Numbered from the stretch's first letter, positions 7,693 to 14,944 are shown. The stretch: DNA of 20,424 nt from an uncultured Acidimicrobiia bacterium (GCA_913031525.1 CAJWGC010000005.1:1-20424), one strand, 5' to 3'. A program made the numbers and translations. Notes: generated by a model from the letters alone, not told the origin.

Positions 7693-8802
7693 GTGACGAT
7701 TCGCGTTGGATTGATCGGAGCCAATGGGCACACTCGTGGTCCCACCACCACTGAAGCTCGCTGGGGGGGACGCGTCCATGGAGCGGTTTTCTCAACGTTA
7801 CCTGAGTGTGAACTGGTTGCTGTTTGCACAACCCGCCGCGAGACGGCGGAGATTGCTGCGCAAAACTTGGGAGCGAAGCGCGCTTTTGTCGACTATCGAG
7901 AGATGATCGAGTGGGACGACATTGACCTTGTAAGCGTGGCTGTCAGAGTAGATCTTCATCATCCTATGGTTTTAGCCGCGATTGACGCTGGCAAACATGT
8001 GTATTGCGAGTGGCCGCTGGCCGTGAACACAATCGAGGCAGCCGAGATACTCGATCGCGCTCAAAAAACCGGAATTCATCACGCAGTGGGCCTGCAAAGC
8101 CATGGGTCACCCGGCATTCTTTATCTTCGTGACCTCATTGCCCAGGGTGATATCGGGCGAATTCTCATGGTCAATATGATCTTTTTTTGGAATGCAGCCA
8201 GAGTGGGCCGACATGCTTACGTTCCGTATGTTCTCAGCGCGGAGGGTGGAGGCAACGCGTTGTCGATCCTCGGTGGACATTCGATCAACGCGCTCACCAA
8301 GATTTTTGGAGATCTAAATGTGCTCAGCGCTGATGTCGACACTCTTATTCCTGAAGAGACCCTTGCCGATACGAAGGAGACCTTGAAGATCACTTCACAT
8401 GACAGCGTGAATATCATCGGAAGGTTCGTCTCCGGTGCAATGCTGACGGCAGGAGTTAGCTGGATCACTGATCCCAAGCTTGGCTGGCGTATGTATGCCT
8501 ATGGCACTGAGGGATGTCTTGAAGCGACCAGTGATGGGATGATGCAGATGAGCCCGATCACAATTCGCCGTGGTTCTGCCGGAACGGACTCTTTCGAGCC
8601 GATCGCAATTCCTGACAAATATTACTGGACTCCTGAATTCGATCTAGGAACAAAGCAGTTCAACGTAGGGCAGATAGTGCGCCGGTTTGTGCAGGGAATT
8701 GAGCAAGGGAGGGCCGTGTCACCGAACTTTGAGGACGCATTGGCGCTTCATCAACTCGTGGAGAAAATCGAATTGTCGTCACTAGAACACCGTCAGTCTT
8801 GA
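7693..8802 (+). CDS. Gfo/Idh/MocA family protein, Gal80-like, with EWP in place of EKP
   Basis: 369 residues. The N terminus is a Rossmann fold with GLIGANG (6-12) for NAD(P) binding. Next come the CTTRRETAEIAAQNLGA helix and a 'D-v-Va--------v--A---GKHVYCEWPLA' segment (about 78-110). In most Gfo/Idh/MocA sugar dehydrogenases the last motif is EKP, its lysine taking part in catalysis; here it is Glu106-Trp107-Pro108. That change, and the following LQSHGSP-ILYLRDLIAQGDIGRI stretch, match the branch that contains fungal Gal80 and its bacterial relatives. It could be a dehydrogenase with altered chemistry or a sugar/NAD sensor. The start is GTG 7693, set by an AAGGAG ribosome site at 7683-7688. 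Probably cotranscribed with the two genes before it. Confidence 0.88.
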   Translation: MTIRVGLIGANGHTRGPTTTEARWGGRVHGAVFSTLPECELVAVCTTRRETAEIAAQNLGAKRAFVDYREMIEWDDIDLVSVAVRVDLHHPMVLAAIDAGKHVYCEWPLAVNTIEAAEILDRAQKTGIHHAVGLQSHGSPGILYLRDLIAQGDIGRILMVNMIFFWNAARVGRHAYVPYVLSAEGGGNALSILGGHSINALTKIFGDLNVLSADVDTLIPEETLADTKETLKITSHDSVNIIGRFVSGAMLTAGVSWITDPKLGWRMYAYGTEGCLEATSDGMMQMSPITIRRGSAGTDSFEPIAIPDKYYWTPEFDLGTKQFNVGQIVRRFVQGIEQGRAVSPNFEDALALHQLVEKIELSSLEHRQS

Positions 8803-8833
8803 GCACCAAGGTGTTTGGCAACCGATCGCATCG

Positions 8834-8839
8834 TACAAT
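8834..8839 (+). promoter_or_regulatory. Candidate -10 box of the tRNA-Met promoter
   Basis: TACAAT lies 10 nt before the mature tRNA 5' end, which would give a leader of only a few bases. A TTGGCA at 8815-8820 is only 13 bp upstream, too close for a standard -35 box, so the upstream element is unclear. Confidence 0.3.
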
Positions 8840-8849
8840 CGAATCGGTG

Positions 8850-8923
8850 GGGCCCGTAGCTCAGTTGGTTAGAGCATCGGACTCATAATCCGCCGGTCGT
8901 AGGTTCGAGTCCTACCGGGCCCA
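8850..8923 (+). tRNA. tRNA-Met (anticodon CAU), elongator type
   Basis: A 74-nt cloverleaf folds cleanly. The acceptor GGGCCCG (8850-8856) pairs with CGGGCCC (8916-8922), leaving discriminator A8923. The D arm is GCTC/GAGC with an AGTTGGTTA loop. The anticodon loop is CTCATAA with CAT at 8884-8886. The T arm is GTAGG/CCTAC with loop TTCGAGT. The acceptor and D arm fit an elongator methionine tRNA; there is no initiator-type mismatch at 1-72. A lysidine-modified isoleucine tRNA shares the CAU anticodon and cannot be fully excluded. The first anticodon-stem pair is T-C rather than a Watson-Crick pair. The genome has CTA after the discriminator, so the CCA end must be added by enzyme. It lies 47 nt after the Gfo/Idh gene. 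Confidence 0.95.
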
Positions 8924-9118
8924 CTAACGTTTCGAATCTCGTTTCTCAGCACTGATTCCTGAGACCCTGCGTGTACCTTGAGATTAGAAGATCTAGCCGT
9001 TCGATAGGATCCAAATCTTGATGGATTCATTGGAAGATCAGATATTTCAAGGCGCGAATCCTGTTACGTAATTGAGTTGTATTGCGGTTCGCTCTCACTC
9101 GCCGATAGGGTCGACCGT

Positions 9119-9994
9119 ATGGCAGACCAGAATAAAAACTCTCTAGTCGGCGTTTTCGCAGGGACAGCGATTGGCGCACTAGTTATGCTCGCCGGGAGCG
9201 CGGGAAGCTTCAAGACTGATCCGATCTCGGTATTTGCGGTATGTGGGGTACTTGCCTACGTCATCAACTGGTTAGCTTTTGTGCCTTCCAACCTCTTAAA
9301 GACGGAGCGTTACTTCGATCTGACCGGCAGCGCCACCTATTTGATAGTTGTTGCCGTAGCTCTATTGCTCAGCGAAAACCTTGACGCTAGAGCAATGATC
9401 GTCGCGGGCATGGTCGCTGTATGGGCATTGCGACTTGGCTCATTCTTGTTCCTCCGAGTGCGACGTGTTGGCCGTGATGGCCGCTTTGAGCATCTCAAAG
9501 CCGATTCTCTCCGATTCTTCATGGTCTGGACGATTCAAGGTCTGTGGGTGTTACTTACGCTGTCGTGCGCGCTGGCGATCATCACAAGCACCGAGCGTCA
9601 ATCAATCGGCTGGGTCGCAATCGTTGGCATGGTGGTCTGGATCTTCGGATTCACTATCGAAGTGATCTCTGATCAGCAGAAGTCGGCCTTTCAACGCGAT
9701 GCGGCAAACTATGGTCGCTTCATCATCTCGGGCCTCTGGGCGTGGTCTCGTCACCCCAACTATTTTGGCGAGATAATGCTGTGGACGGGAGTCGCCGTTG
9801 TTGCGTTGCCAGTACTGTCGGGGTGGGCTTGGGTCACCCTGATCTCTCCAGTGTTCGTCCTAGTCCTCCTCACTCGTGTGAGCGGAATACCGATACTTGA
9901 GGCTCGCGCTGAGGAACGGTGGGGGAACGAGAAGGGATTCCGTGAATACATTGCGAACACACCCGTGTTGCTTCCCCGCTTTCCACATTCCTAA
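9119..9994 (+). CDS. DUF1295 family membrane protein, steroid 5-alpha-reductase-like
   Basis: 291 residues with several membrane segments. It holds the DUF1295 signatures: TERYFDLTGS (62-71) near the second segment, LRLGSFLFLRVRRVGRDGRF (104-123), SRHPNYFGEIMLW (210-222) and a C-terminal EARAEERWGNEKGFREY (261-277). The SRHPNYFGE region is the NADPH-binding stretch shared with steroid 5-alpha-reductases and isoprenylcysteine methyltransferases. A reductase of steroid, isoprenoid or fatty substrates is likely, but the substrate is unknown. The frame is open back to TTG 9077; ATG 9119 is preferred because the first hydrophobic helix starts soon after it and the extension is not family-like. Neither start has a strong ribosome site. 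It precedes the heliorhodopsin on the same strand with a 201-nt gap. Confidence 0.82.
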   Translation: MADQNKNSLVGVFAGTAIGALVMLAGSAGSFKTDPISVFAVCGVLAYVINWLAFVPSNLLKTERYFDLTGSATYLIVVAVALLLSENLDARAMIVAGMVAVWALRLGSFLFLRVRRVGRDGRFEHLKADSLRFFMVWTIQGLWVLLTLSCALAIITSTERQSIGWVAIVGMVVWIFGFTIEVISDQQKSAFQRDAANYGRFIISGLWAWSRHPNYFGEIMLWTGVAVVALPVLSGWAWVTLISPVFVLVLLTRVSGIPILEARAEERWGNEKGFREYIANTPVLLPRFPHS

Positions 9995-10120
9995 GGCCGA
10001 AATACGACGACTTCGATCTGACCGTTCAAGTTGCATTCAATGTCGTCGCTACGGCGCCTTGCACCGGCCTAGACGTATCCGATGGCATCTGTAGCATGTT
10101 TCCTGCAGCGTGTACCATTA

Positions 10121-10170
10121 ACGGGAATCGAGGAATGGACTGACCTCTCGTCTGCCCGGATTCCTACCGT
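10121..10170 (+). other. Possible stem-loop in the heliorhodopsin leader
   Basis: ACGGGAATC (10121-10129) can pair with GATTC (10159-10163) and, across a CTA bulge, CCGT (10167-10170). An inner GAGG (10130-10133) could pair with CCTC. It ends 16 nt before the ribosome site of the heliorhodopsin gene. There is no T-run, so it is not a normal terminator. It may be chance or part of a 5' leader; the transcription start is unknown. Confidence 0.3.
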
Positions 10171-10186
10171 AGAGATAAGACGAAAT

Positions 10187-10190
10187 GGAG
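10187..10190 (+). promoter_or_regulatory. Ribosome binding site that fixes the heliorhodopsin start
   Basis: GGAG sits five bases before ATG 10196. It favours this start over an upstream ATG at 10082 in the same open frame, whose extra 38 residues are polar and unlike any rhodopsin N terminus. Confidence 0.6.
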
Positions 10191-10195
10191 TGCCG

Positions 10196-10954
10196 ATGCC
10201 TGACAACCGCCTAAGACGCTTCAACGTCACGATGGGTCTTGTCCACCTGATTCAATCAGTAGCGGTGTTTGCCCTGAGTGCTGATTTCGCGTTACCGGTG
10301 ACTACCGCTTTCAGTCGGATCGACCTTTCAACCGAGAAGTTAGTGACCGACTATCGCATTGCGTTCGAACTTGAGATTGGGCCATTGGTGGCACTGTTCC
10401 TGTTGCTGTCGGCATTGGCCCATTTCGTGATCTCAACCCACTGGGTTTACCCGTGGTACACCCGAAATTTGGGCCGGGGTGCAAACTATGCGAGATGGAT
10501 CGAATACTCGATCAGTTCATCGGTAATGATCGTAATCATCGCCATGCTGGTAGGTATTTATGACGCTGTAGCGCTACTCGCGCTCTTCGCTATCAACGCC
10601 ACGATGATCCTCTTTGGATGGCTCATGGAACTACACAACCAGAGCGCCGAAAGAACCAACTGGACTTCTTATTGGTTCGGGGTATTTGCCGGGGCCATCC
10701 CTTGGATCGCGATTACTGTCTATTTGATTGGTGCCGGCGGGGCTGAGGGAGGTCCACCCGGATTCGTATACGGGATCTTCTTCTCGATCTTTGTGTTTTT
10801 CAACATATTTGCTATCAACATGGTCCTGCAGTACCGCAAAGTAGGACGGTGGGCTGACTATCTCTATGGAGAATGGATCTACATCCTGTTGAGCTTGTTT
10901 GCCAAGACTGCGCTCGCCTGGCAGGTATTTGCCGGGACACTGCGTCCCGTGTGA
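10196..10954 (+). CDS. Heliorhodopsin (retinal-binding seven-helix photoreceptor)
   Basis: 252 residues from the ATG preceded by GGAG, the usual heliorhodopsin length. Seven hydrophobic helices are visible. Diagnostic segments are MGLVHLIQSVAVF in helix A, ARWIEYSISSSVM (99-111) in helix C, and YILLSLFAKTALAWQVFAGTL (229-249) in helix G. Lys237 is the retinal Schiff-base lysine, Glu103 the expected counterion and Ser233 lies one turn before the lysine; His76 matches the helix B histidine, and His17 probably the helix A one. Glu103, His76, Ser233 and Lys237 all keep the same offset of four from 48C12 numbering (E107, H80, S237, K241). Heliorhodopsins sit inverted in the membrane, with the N terminus inside, and are mostly thought to be slow light sensors or enzyme regulators rather than pumps. 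No retinal-synthesis gene lies in the window. The gene is convergent with the epoxide hydrolase, and a DUF1295 gene lies upstream. Confidence 0.95.
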   Translation: MPDNRLRRFNVTMGLVHLIQSVAVFALSADFALPVTTAFSRIDLSTEKLVTDYRIAFELEIGPLVALFLLLSALAHFVISTHWVYPWYTRNLGRGANYARWIEYSISSSVMIVIIAMLVGIYDAVALLALFAINATMILFGWLMELHNQSAERTNWTSYWFGVFAGAIPWIAITVYLIGAGGAEGGPPGFVYGIFFSIFVFFNIFAINMVLQYRKVGRWADYLYGEWIYILLSLFAKTALAWQVFAGTLRPV

Positions 10955-11025
10955 CGGCGCGAATTTTTGTGACCGACGTCGCGAGGCTGCAATTCGATGC
11001 AAGATTGCCTTCGTCTCTCCGGATC

Positions 11026-12174
11026 TCAACGCAATGTTCGAGCGAAGGTTCGGATGTCTTCAATAAGCAACCCAGGCTCTTCTAGTGACGCAAAATGCCC
11101 ACCCCGCGGCATTTCGGTCCAGCGCGTGATGTTATACACGCGTTCGACATAGGATCGCGGAGGCCAGGATAAGAGTTCGAAGGGAAATAACGCCGCTGCG
11201 GTAGGAACCTCAACGCGCTTTCCCTCTGGCGACAATAAGCGACCTCCTTCTTCTTGCCGGCCGTAGTAGATCCAGGACGCGGTGCTAAAAGTATTGGTAA
11301 CCAGGTACACCATGACGTTGGTCAACAACGTATCTTTGCTGTGCGCGCTTTCAATATCGTTCCCTATGGTGTCAGACCAAGAGTTGAATTTCTCGATGAT
11401 CCAGGCCGCTACGCCGACGGGACTGTCCATCATCGCATAACTCAAAGTTTGCGGTTTCGTAGCTTGCTGGATGCGATATCCATTTTCAGGTTCTTGTTCT
11501 CGATCAAATTCAGTTGCCCAGATTTCCTCTCTCGAATCTTTGGGGCCATCCGGATGGCGCATTGTCATAATGTTCATGTGGACAGCTCGGCACGCAGGTG
11601 CGTGGTCAAAACCAAGCCAGGTTGATATGGCGCCGCCCCAATCTCCTCCTTGGGCCAAGTAGCCGTCATAGCCGAGCGTTCTGGTCATCAGTTCGTTGAA
11701 GAGAGCTGCAATCTTGCGAGGACCGTAGGGCAGCGGAGGCGGTCCTGAGAACCCAAATCCCGGCAAAGATGGAACGATGACATCGAAGGCATCGTCGACA
11801 CTCCCGCCGAACTGTTCTGGATGTGCAAGGGGATTGATGATGTCGAGAAACTCAACGATTGACCCAGGCCATCCATGACTGATTATGAGTGGCATCGGTG
11901 TCGAGCCGTCACCTCTTTCACGAATGAAATGTAGATCAATACTGTCGATCTCAGTTGTGTAGTGAGAGAATCCATTGATCCGTGCTTCGTGGGTGCGCCA
12001 GTCGTATACATCAAGCCAATACGAACAGAGCTCCTGCATGTAGTCGATATTGGTGCCGTGGTACCAACCATCTAAGTGTTGCATCACTTGCCACGGGAAT
12101 TCCGAAATACGTGTGTATATACGTTCGAGAATTTCCTCGGGTACGTTGATTTGGAAAGGTTGGATATTTGCCAT
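11026..12174 (-). CDS. Epoxide hydrolase (alpha/beta-hydrolase with EHN domain)
   Basis: 382 residues, typical for the microsomal-type epoxide hydrolases. An N-terminal EHN lid domain (about 3-110) leads into the hydrolase core with the oxyanion motif HGWPGS (100-105). The nucleophile is Asp178 in GGDWGG (176-181), and the catalytic histidine is His360 in PRGGHFASLEEP. The enzyme opens an epoxide by forming an ester on the aspartate, then hydrolysing it to a diol. The acid residue and the cap tyrosines cannot be placed with certainty, and the substrate is unknown. The start at ATG 12174 fits the family N terminus, though no strong ribosome site precedes it. It is divergent from the flavin monooxygenase region and convergent with the heliorhodopsin, with a 71-nt gap at the 3' ends and no clear terminator. 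Confidence 0.92.
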   Translation of the reverse strand: MANIQPFQINVPEEILERIYTRISEFPWQVMQHLDGWYHGTNIDYMQELCSYWLDVYDWRTHEARINGFSHYTTEIDSIDLHFIRERGDGSTPMPLIISHGWPGSIVEFLDIINPLAHPEQFGGSVDDAFDVIVPSLPGFGFSGPPPLPYGPRKIAALFNELMTRTLGYDGYLAQGGDWGGAISTWLGFDHAPACRAVHMNIMTMRHPDGPKDSREEIWATEFDREQEPENGYRIQQATKPQTLSYAMMDSPVGVAAWIIEKFNSWSDTIGNDIESAHSKDTLLTNVMVYLVTNTFSTASWIYYGRQEEGGRLLSPEGKRVEVPTAAALFPFELLSWPPRSYVERVYNITRWTEMPRGGHFASLEEPGLLIEDIRTFARTLR

Positions 12175-12219
12175 GGAGTTTCGCTTTAGTTGATCATCAG
12201 AGTTTGATGCGTTGAGATT

Positions 12220-12501
12220 ATGGCCGAAATCAGCAGGTTTTGTTTGCTGGATGGCTTGCTCGTATCGCCGGAATCAGGTGTACCCGAACATAGTGATCAT
12301 GTGCTTTTGGGGCGGGTTGGAAGACAAGGGATGCCGTCATTGCAAGCGAGCAGGATCTGGCAGATGCCCTATCCGATATTCCCAGTAAATTCTGTTGGCT
12401 GGGCAAGACTTTTCGTAAACCTTCTTCCAGATAGCGTCCTTGATGTATCGGTTGGACTTCTTCGGATCAGCGAGCGGTTCGATCCGACGTTAGAGCTATG
12501 A
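12220..12501 (+). pseudogene. Probable remnant of a short-chain dehydrogenase C terminus
   Basis: This covers the 323-nt stretch between the epoxide hydrolase and monooxygenase starts, where no intact gene is evident. A 93-codon frame runs from ATG 12220 and ends at TGA 12499-12501, sharing ATGA with the monooxygenase start. The first half has no recognisable motif. The last 45 residues (PYPIFPVNSVGWARLFVNLLP..VLDVSVGLLRISERFDP) resemble the C-terminal tail common in actinobacterial SDR enzymes, often '...LLP--vvD-----lLGv--sMD-F'. The NAD-binding domain and the Tyr-x-x-x-Lys active site are absent, and only 45 nt remain before the neighbouring gene, so any parent gene has been cut. A short genuine gene coupled to the monooxygenase, or a chance frame, is the alternative. 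Confidence 0.4.
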
Positions 12502-13769
12502 CAGCGCCATGCAGACTCAACAGAATTTCGCCTAAACTCTTGTCCCCCATCAGTGTTAATTCCACTCCCGTAGATTCTTTTGATGGCGTTGTCATCGCCG
12601 GAGCTGGCGTTGTTGGACTGACGCTCGCTCTGTCGTTAACTCAAAGTGGAATACCCGTGCTGGTTCTGGAAGCAGAGCCGGAAGTAGTCAAAGAATTTCG
12701 AGGATCTACTTTCCATCCTCCTACGATCGAAATGCTTGATAGCCTCTCGGTTGCCGACGAACTGATCGATAAAGCGGTGGTTGTGGACCGGGTTCAGTAT
12801 CGGGACCGCCGAGACGGTCTCATCGCTGAATTCGACATGGGGATTCTTGGTGAAGACACCCGATATCCATTTCGCCTTCAGATTGATCAATATGCCCTGG
12901 CAGTCATCCTTCGAGATCGACTAATTCGAGAGAGACTCGCCGAAATTAGATACCAGAACAGAGTGATATCCGTAGTACCTGATTCTACCTACGCGACTCT
13001 GACAGTAAACACCACTGATAGCAGCAGAATCTTTCGCGCGCCGTGGGTAGTCGGCGCTGATGGAGCGAGCAGCGCGGTCCGGCAATCAATCGGAGTGGAT
13101 TTCGAGGGCATGACTTACCCCGAAAGATATCTAACCATCTTCACCACGTTTGATTTTTCGCAGTACTTCACCGATCTCGCTCCGGTGAGCTACGTCTCGG
13201 ATCCTGGAGAGTGGTTCCTTATGCTTCGATCGCCCGATGTGTGGAGAGTTCTCTTTCCAACATCACCTGATGGACGAGGTAAGAATCTTCTGTCAAAACG
13301 ATCGACACAGGACAGGCTCCGAGGCATTGTGGACACAAGCAAATCTTTCGAAGTTGTCCATAGCCGTCTATATAACGTTCATCAGAGGGTGGCCCGAACA
13401 TATCGTCGAGGCACCGTTTTGATCGCTGGAGATGCTGCTCATCTAAATAATCCCGTTGGGGGAATGGGATTGAATGGCGGTATCCACGACGCCATCAACC
13501 TCGCGGAGAAGCTAGCGAATGTTTGGAGCGGGAATTCAGAGCCCGATTTGCTTGATGCATATTCGGAAGATCGCCGCAGAGTTGCGATCGACTTCGTTCA
13601 GAAGCAAACCCATCAGAACGTCCTTGATCTATCAGAGAGTGATCCCGAGAAGCGAAAACGTGTCCATGAAGAGATGCGGAAAATCGGGGACGATCCTCAA
13701 CTGGCTCGGCGGTTCCTATTGAGAGCATCGATGATGAACGAGAGCCAAAGTCCGAACAGGCTTCTCTAG
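12498..13769 (+). CDS. Class A FAD-dependent aromatic monooxygenase (PHBH/UbiH fold)
   Basis: 423 residues. The FAD-binding Rossmann motif is VVIAGAGVVGLTLALSL (31-47; GxGxxG at 35-40), followed by an acidic end of strand two (LEAEP). The family DG motif is VVGADGASSAVR (184-195), and the GD motif is GTVLIAGDAAHLNNPVGGMGLNGGIHDA (305-332). These place it with p-hydroxybenzoate hydroxylase, UbiH and MhpA-type enzymes, which use NAD(P)H and O2 to hydroxylate an aromatic or similar ring. The substrate is unknown. The 29 residues before the Rossmann strand are unusually long, but no better ATG or GTG start lies between; a TTG at codon 15 is possible. The start overlaps the upstream remnant by ATGA. 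It is convergent with the cupin gene, 13 nt apart. Confidence 0.9.
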   Translation: MTAPCRLNRISPKLLSPISVNSTPVDSFDGVVIAGAGVVGLTLALSLTQSGIPVLVLEAEPEVVKEFRGSTFHPPTIEMLDSLSVADELIDKAVVVDRVQYRDRRDGLIAEFDMGILGEDTRYPFRLQIDQYALAVILRDRLIRERLAEIRYQNRVISVVPDSTYATLTVNTTDSSRIFRAPWVVGADGASSAVRQSIGVDFEGMTYPERYLTIFTTFDFSQYFTDLAPVSYVSDPGEWFLMLRSPDVWRVLFPTSPDGRGKNLLSKRSTQDRLRGIVDTSKSFEVVHSRLYNVHQRVARTYRRGTVLIAGDAAHLNNPVGGMGLNGGIHDAINLAEKLANVWSGNSEPDLLDAYSEDRRRVAIDFVQKQTHQNVLDLSESDPEKRKRVHEEMRKIGDDPQLARRFLLRASMMNESQSPNRLL

Positions 13770-13782
13770 GAATACGCTTCAG

Positions 13783-14145
13783 CTATTCCGTTCCAAGAAA
13801 CTGTTCCAGGGCCTCGACCGGGGACTTGATTTCGAGGATGATGGAGCTCTCTATCGCCTCAACGCCATGCTTGACACCTTTTGGATGCCGGCACGCGTCT
13901 CCTGCATTAAGTATGAAAGACTCTTCGCCGACCACCATTTTCACTCTCCCCTGAAGCACGTAAGCCAGAGATTCGTGTTGATGGACATGAGGGGGCGATC
14001 CAGATCCAGCGGGATAGTCAATCTCCAGCATCACCATTTCGTCTCCCGATATCATCGGTTTTAACCCGACTTCTCCCTGGAGATCAAGACCCTCTATCGT
14101 TTTAATTATTCGACGCGGTATGTTCGCGTTTCTAGCAAAAATCAT
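13783..14145 (-). CDS. Small single-domain cupin protein
   Basis: 120 residues, a single cupin barrel. The first cupin motif is SPPHVHQHESLAYVLQGRVKMVVG (50-73), with His53, His55 or His57 and Glu58 as likely metal ligands. The second motif is AGDACRHPKGVKHGV (81-95), with His93 as the remaining ligand. Such proteins bind Fe, Mn or Ni and act as dioxygenases, isomerases or ligand sensors; no substrate can be inferred. A good AAGGAAAG ribosome site precedes ATG 14145. It follows padR on the same strand after 169 nt, probably as a separate transcript, and its 3' end is 13 nt from that of the monooxygenase. Confidence 0.88.
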   Translation of the reverse strand: MIFARNANIPRRIIKTIEGLDLQGEVGLKPMISGDEMVMLEIDYPAGSGSPPHVHQHESLAYVLQGRVKMVVGEESFILNAGDACRHPKGVKHGVEAIESSIILEIKSPVEALEQFLGTE

Positions 14146-14314
14146 TGTGATCTTTCCTTTCCCCGGAGTGGTTAGTCCTCAGTGCTCAATTAAGTATCTT
14201 CGGTATCTTTTTGCTTCAAAGAATCAGACCATATCGACTATTGCTCATGAGACGATTGTGTCCGGAATTCCCCCTAGGAAAAGCAGCATTTGAGGTTCAG
14301 CGTTAGTTTATTGA

Positions 14315-14839
14315 TTAATTCTCTGTATAGGTACCTTCGAGTTCATCAAGATAAGCCACCGCAGCTGTGGCATTGTGAAGACGCCATAGTTCGACGTGGT
14401 CGGTCGGCTCGGTGGTGGAGCTTTCGAGAGCCAGCAGCGTGTCGTCGAGAACTCTGCGCTGTTTTTTAATGAGGTTCATGGGTGAGCGTTGGGCGCGAAG
14501 GAGGAGAGCGAGTTTGAGTAAAAAACCGATGCGCAGATCTCGAATGTGCTCTTCCGGCTCTTCGAGCCATCTTTTGAGACGTTCTCGACCTGCAAGTGTG
14601 GCGTGTCGGATAACACGCTGTGGTCCCGCTGTTCCCTTCTCGGTTGCAACCGGTTCAGCGTAGCCAGCGTCAACGAGTCGATTGAGGGCTCGATACACCA
14701 GAGGCCGTCGAACAGTGAATATCTTTCCGACATCGCTGTTGCGACCGAGTTCTTTGGAGAGGGCAAAGCCGTGATTCGGTCGTGAGGCGAGAATTCCGAG
14801 AACTGCATATTCGGTGATCGATAGGTGCGGCGGTTTCAT
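14315..14839 (-). CDS. PadR-family transcriptional regulator
   Basis: 174 residues from ATG 14839. Residues 6-90 form the PadR winged helix: LSITEYAVLGILASRPNHGFALSKEL (6-31), then PLVYRALNRLVDAGYAEPVAT (46-66) with the recognition helix, and RVIRHATLAGRERLKRWLEEP (75-95) for the wing. The C-terminal half (100-170) is helical, as expected for the PadR dimerisation domain. The frame is open to a TTG at 14926, but the extension is not family-like and would begin inside the divergent promoter region. PadR proteins are usually ligand-released repressors of neighbouring genes. The divergent partner is modABC, so control of molybdate uptake or of its own gene is a reasonable inference. No ModE gene is present in the window. 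Confidence 0.85.
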   Translation of the reverse strand: MKPPHLSITEYAVLGILASRPNHGFALSKELGRNSDVGKIFTVRRPLVYRALNRLVDAGYAEPVATEKGTAGPQRVIRHATLAGRERLKRWLEEPEEHIRDLRIGFLLKLALLLRAQRSPMNLIKKQRRVLDDTLLALESSTTEPTDHVELWRLHNATAAVAYLDELEGTYTEN

Positions 14840-14888
14840 AGTGTGTAGCGTCGGAATAGACAAGGATGAGCTCTGCGTTTCACTGAGA

Positions 14889-14918
14889 TTGCTCAAGGAT
14901 ATACTTGCGTCGCATAAT
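14889..14918 (+). promoter_or_regulatory. Candidate modA promoter
   Basis: TTGCTC (14889-14894) and CATAAT (14913-14918) are spaced by 18 bp, a sigma-70-like arrangement. The predicted start is about 20 nt before the modA ATG. The -35 box overlaps the first GAGATT repeat, so a protein bound there would block it. Confidence 0.4.
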
Positions 14919-14926
14919 AGTCTCAA
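14898..14926 (-). promoter_or_regulatory. Candidate padR promoter
   Basis: Read on the minus strand, TTGAGA (14926-14921) and TATATC (14903-14898) are 17 bp apart, giving a fair sigma-70-like promoter for padR with a leader of about 50 nt. It overlaps the modA promoter, so only one of the two could be occupied at a time. Confidence 0.4.
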
Positions 14927-14944
14927 CGAGATTACTGGTAGAAA

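Larger units (their letters stand above)
14885..14936. repeat. Direct repeat GAGATTnCT bracketing the padR-modA promoters
   Basis: GAGATTGCT at 14885-14893 and GAGATTACT at 14928-14936 are 43 bp apart, about four helical turns. The first copy lies in the palindrome TGAGATTGCTCA (14884-14895), the second overlaps TCTCAACGAGA (14921-14931). The spacing would put two bound dimers on the same face of the DNA. Candidate PadR operators; binding is not shown by the sequence. Confidence 0.4.

Noticed and set aside
8944..8964. TCTCAG/CTGAGA hairpin downstream of the tRNA
   Set aside because: Only six pairs with a nine-base loop and no T-run, so not a convincing terminator.
10082..10195. 38-codon upstream extension of the heliorhodopsin
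   Set aside because: It is polar, has no ribosome site and is not like rhodopsin N termini; GGAG precedes the inner ATG.
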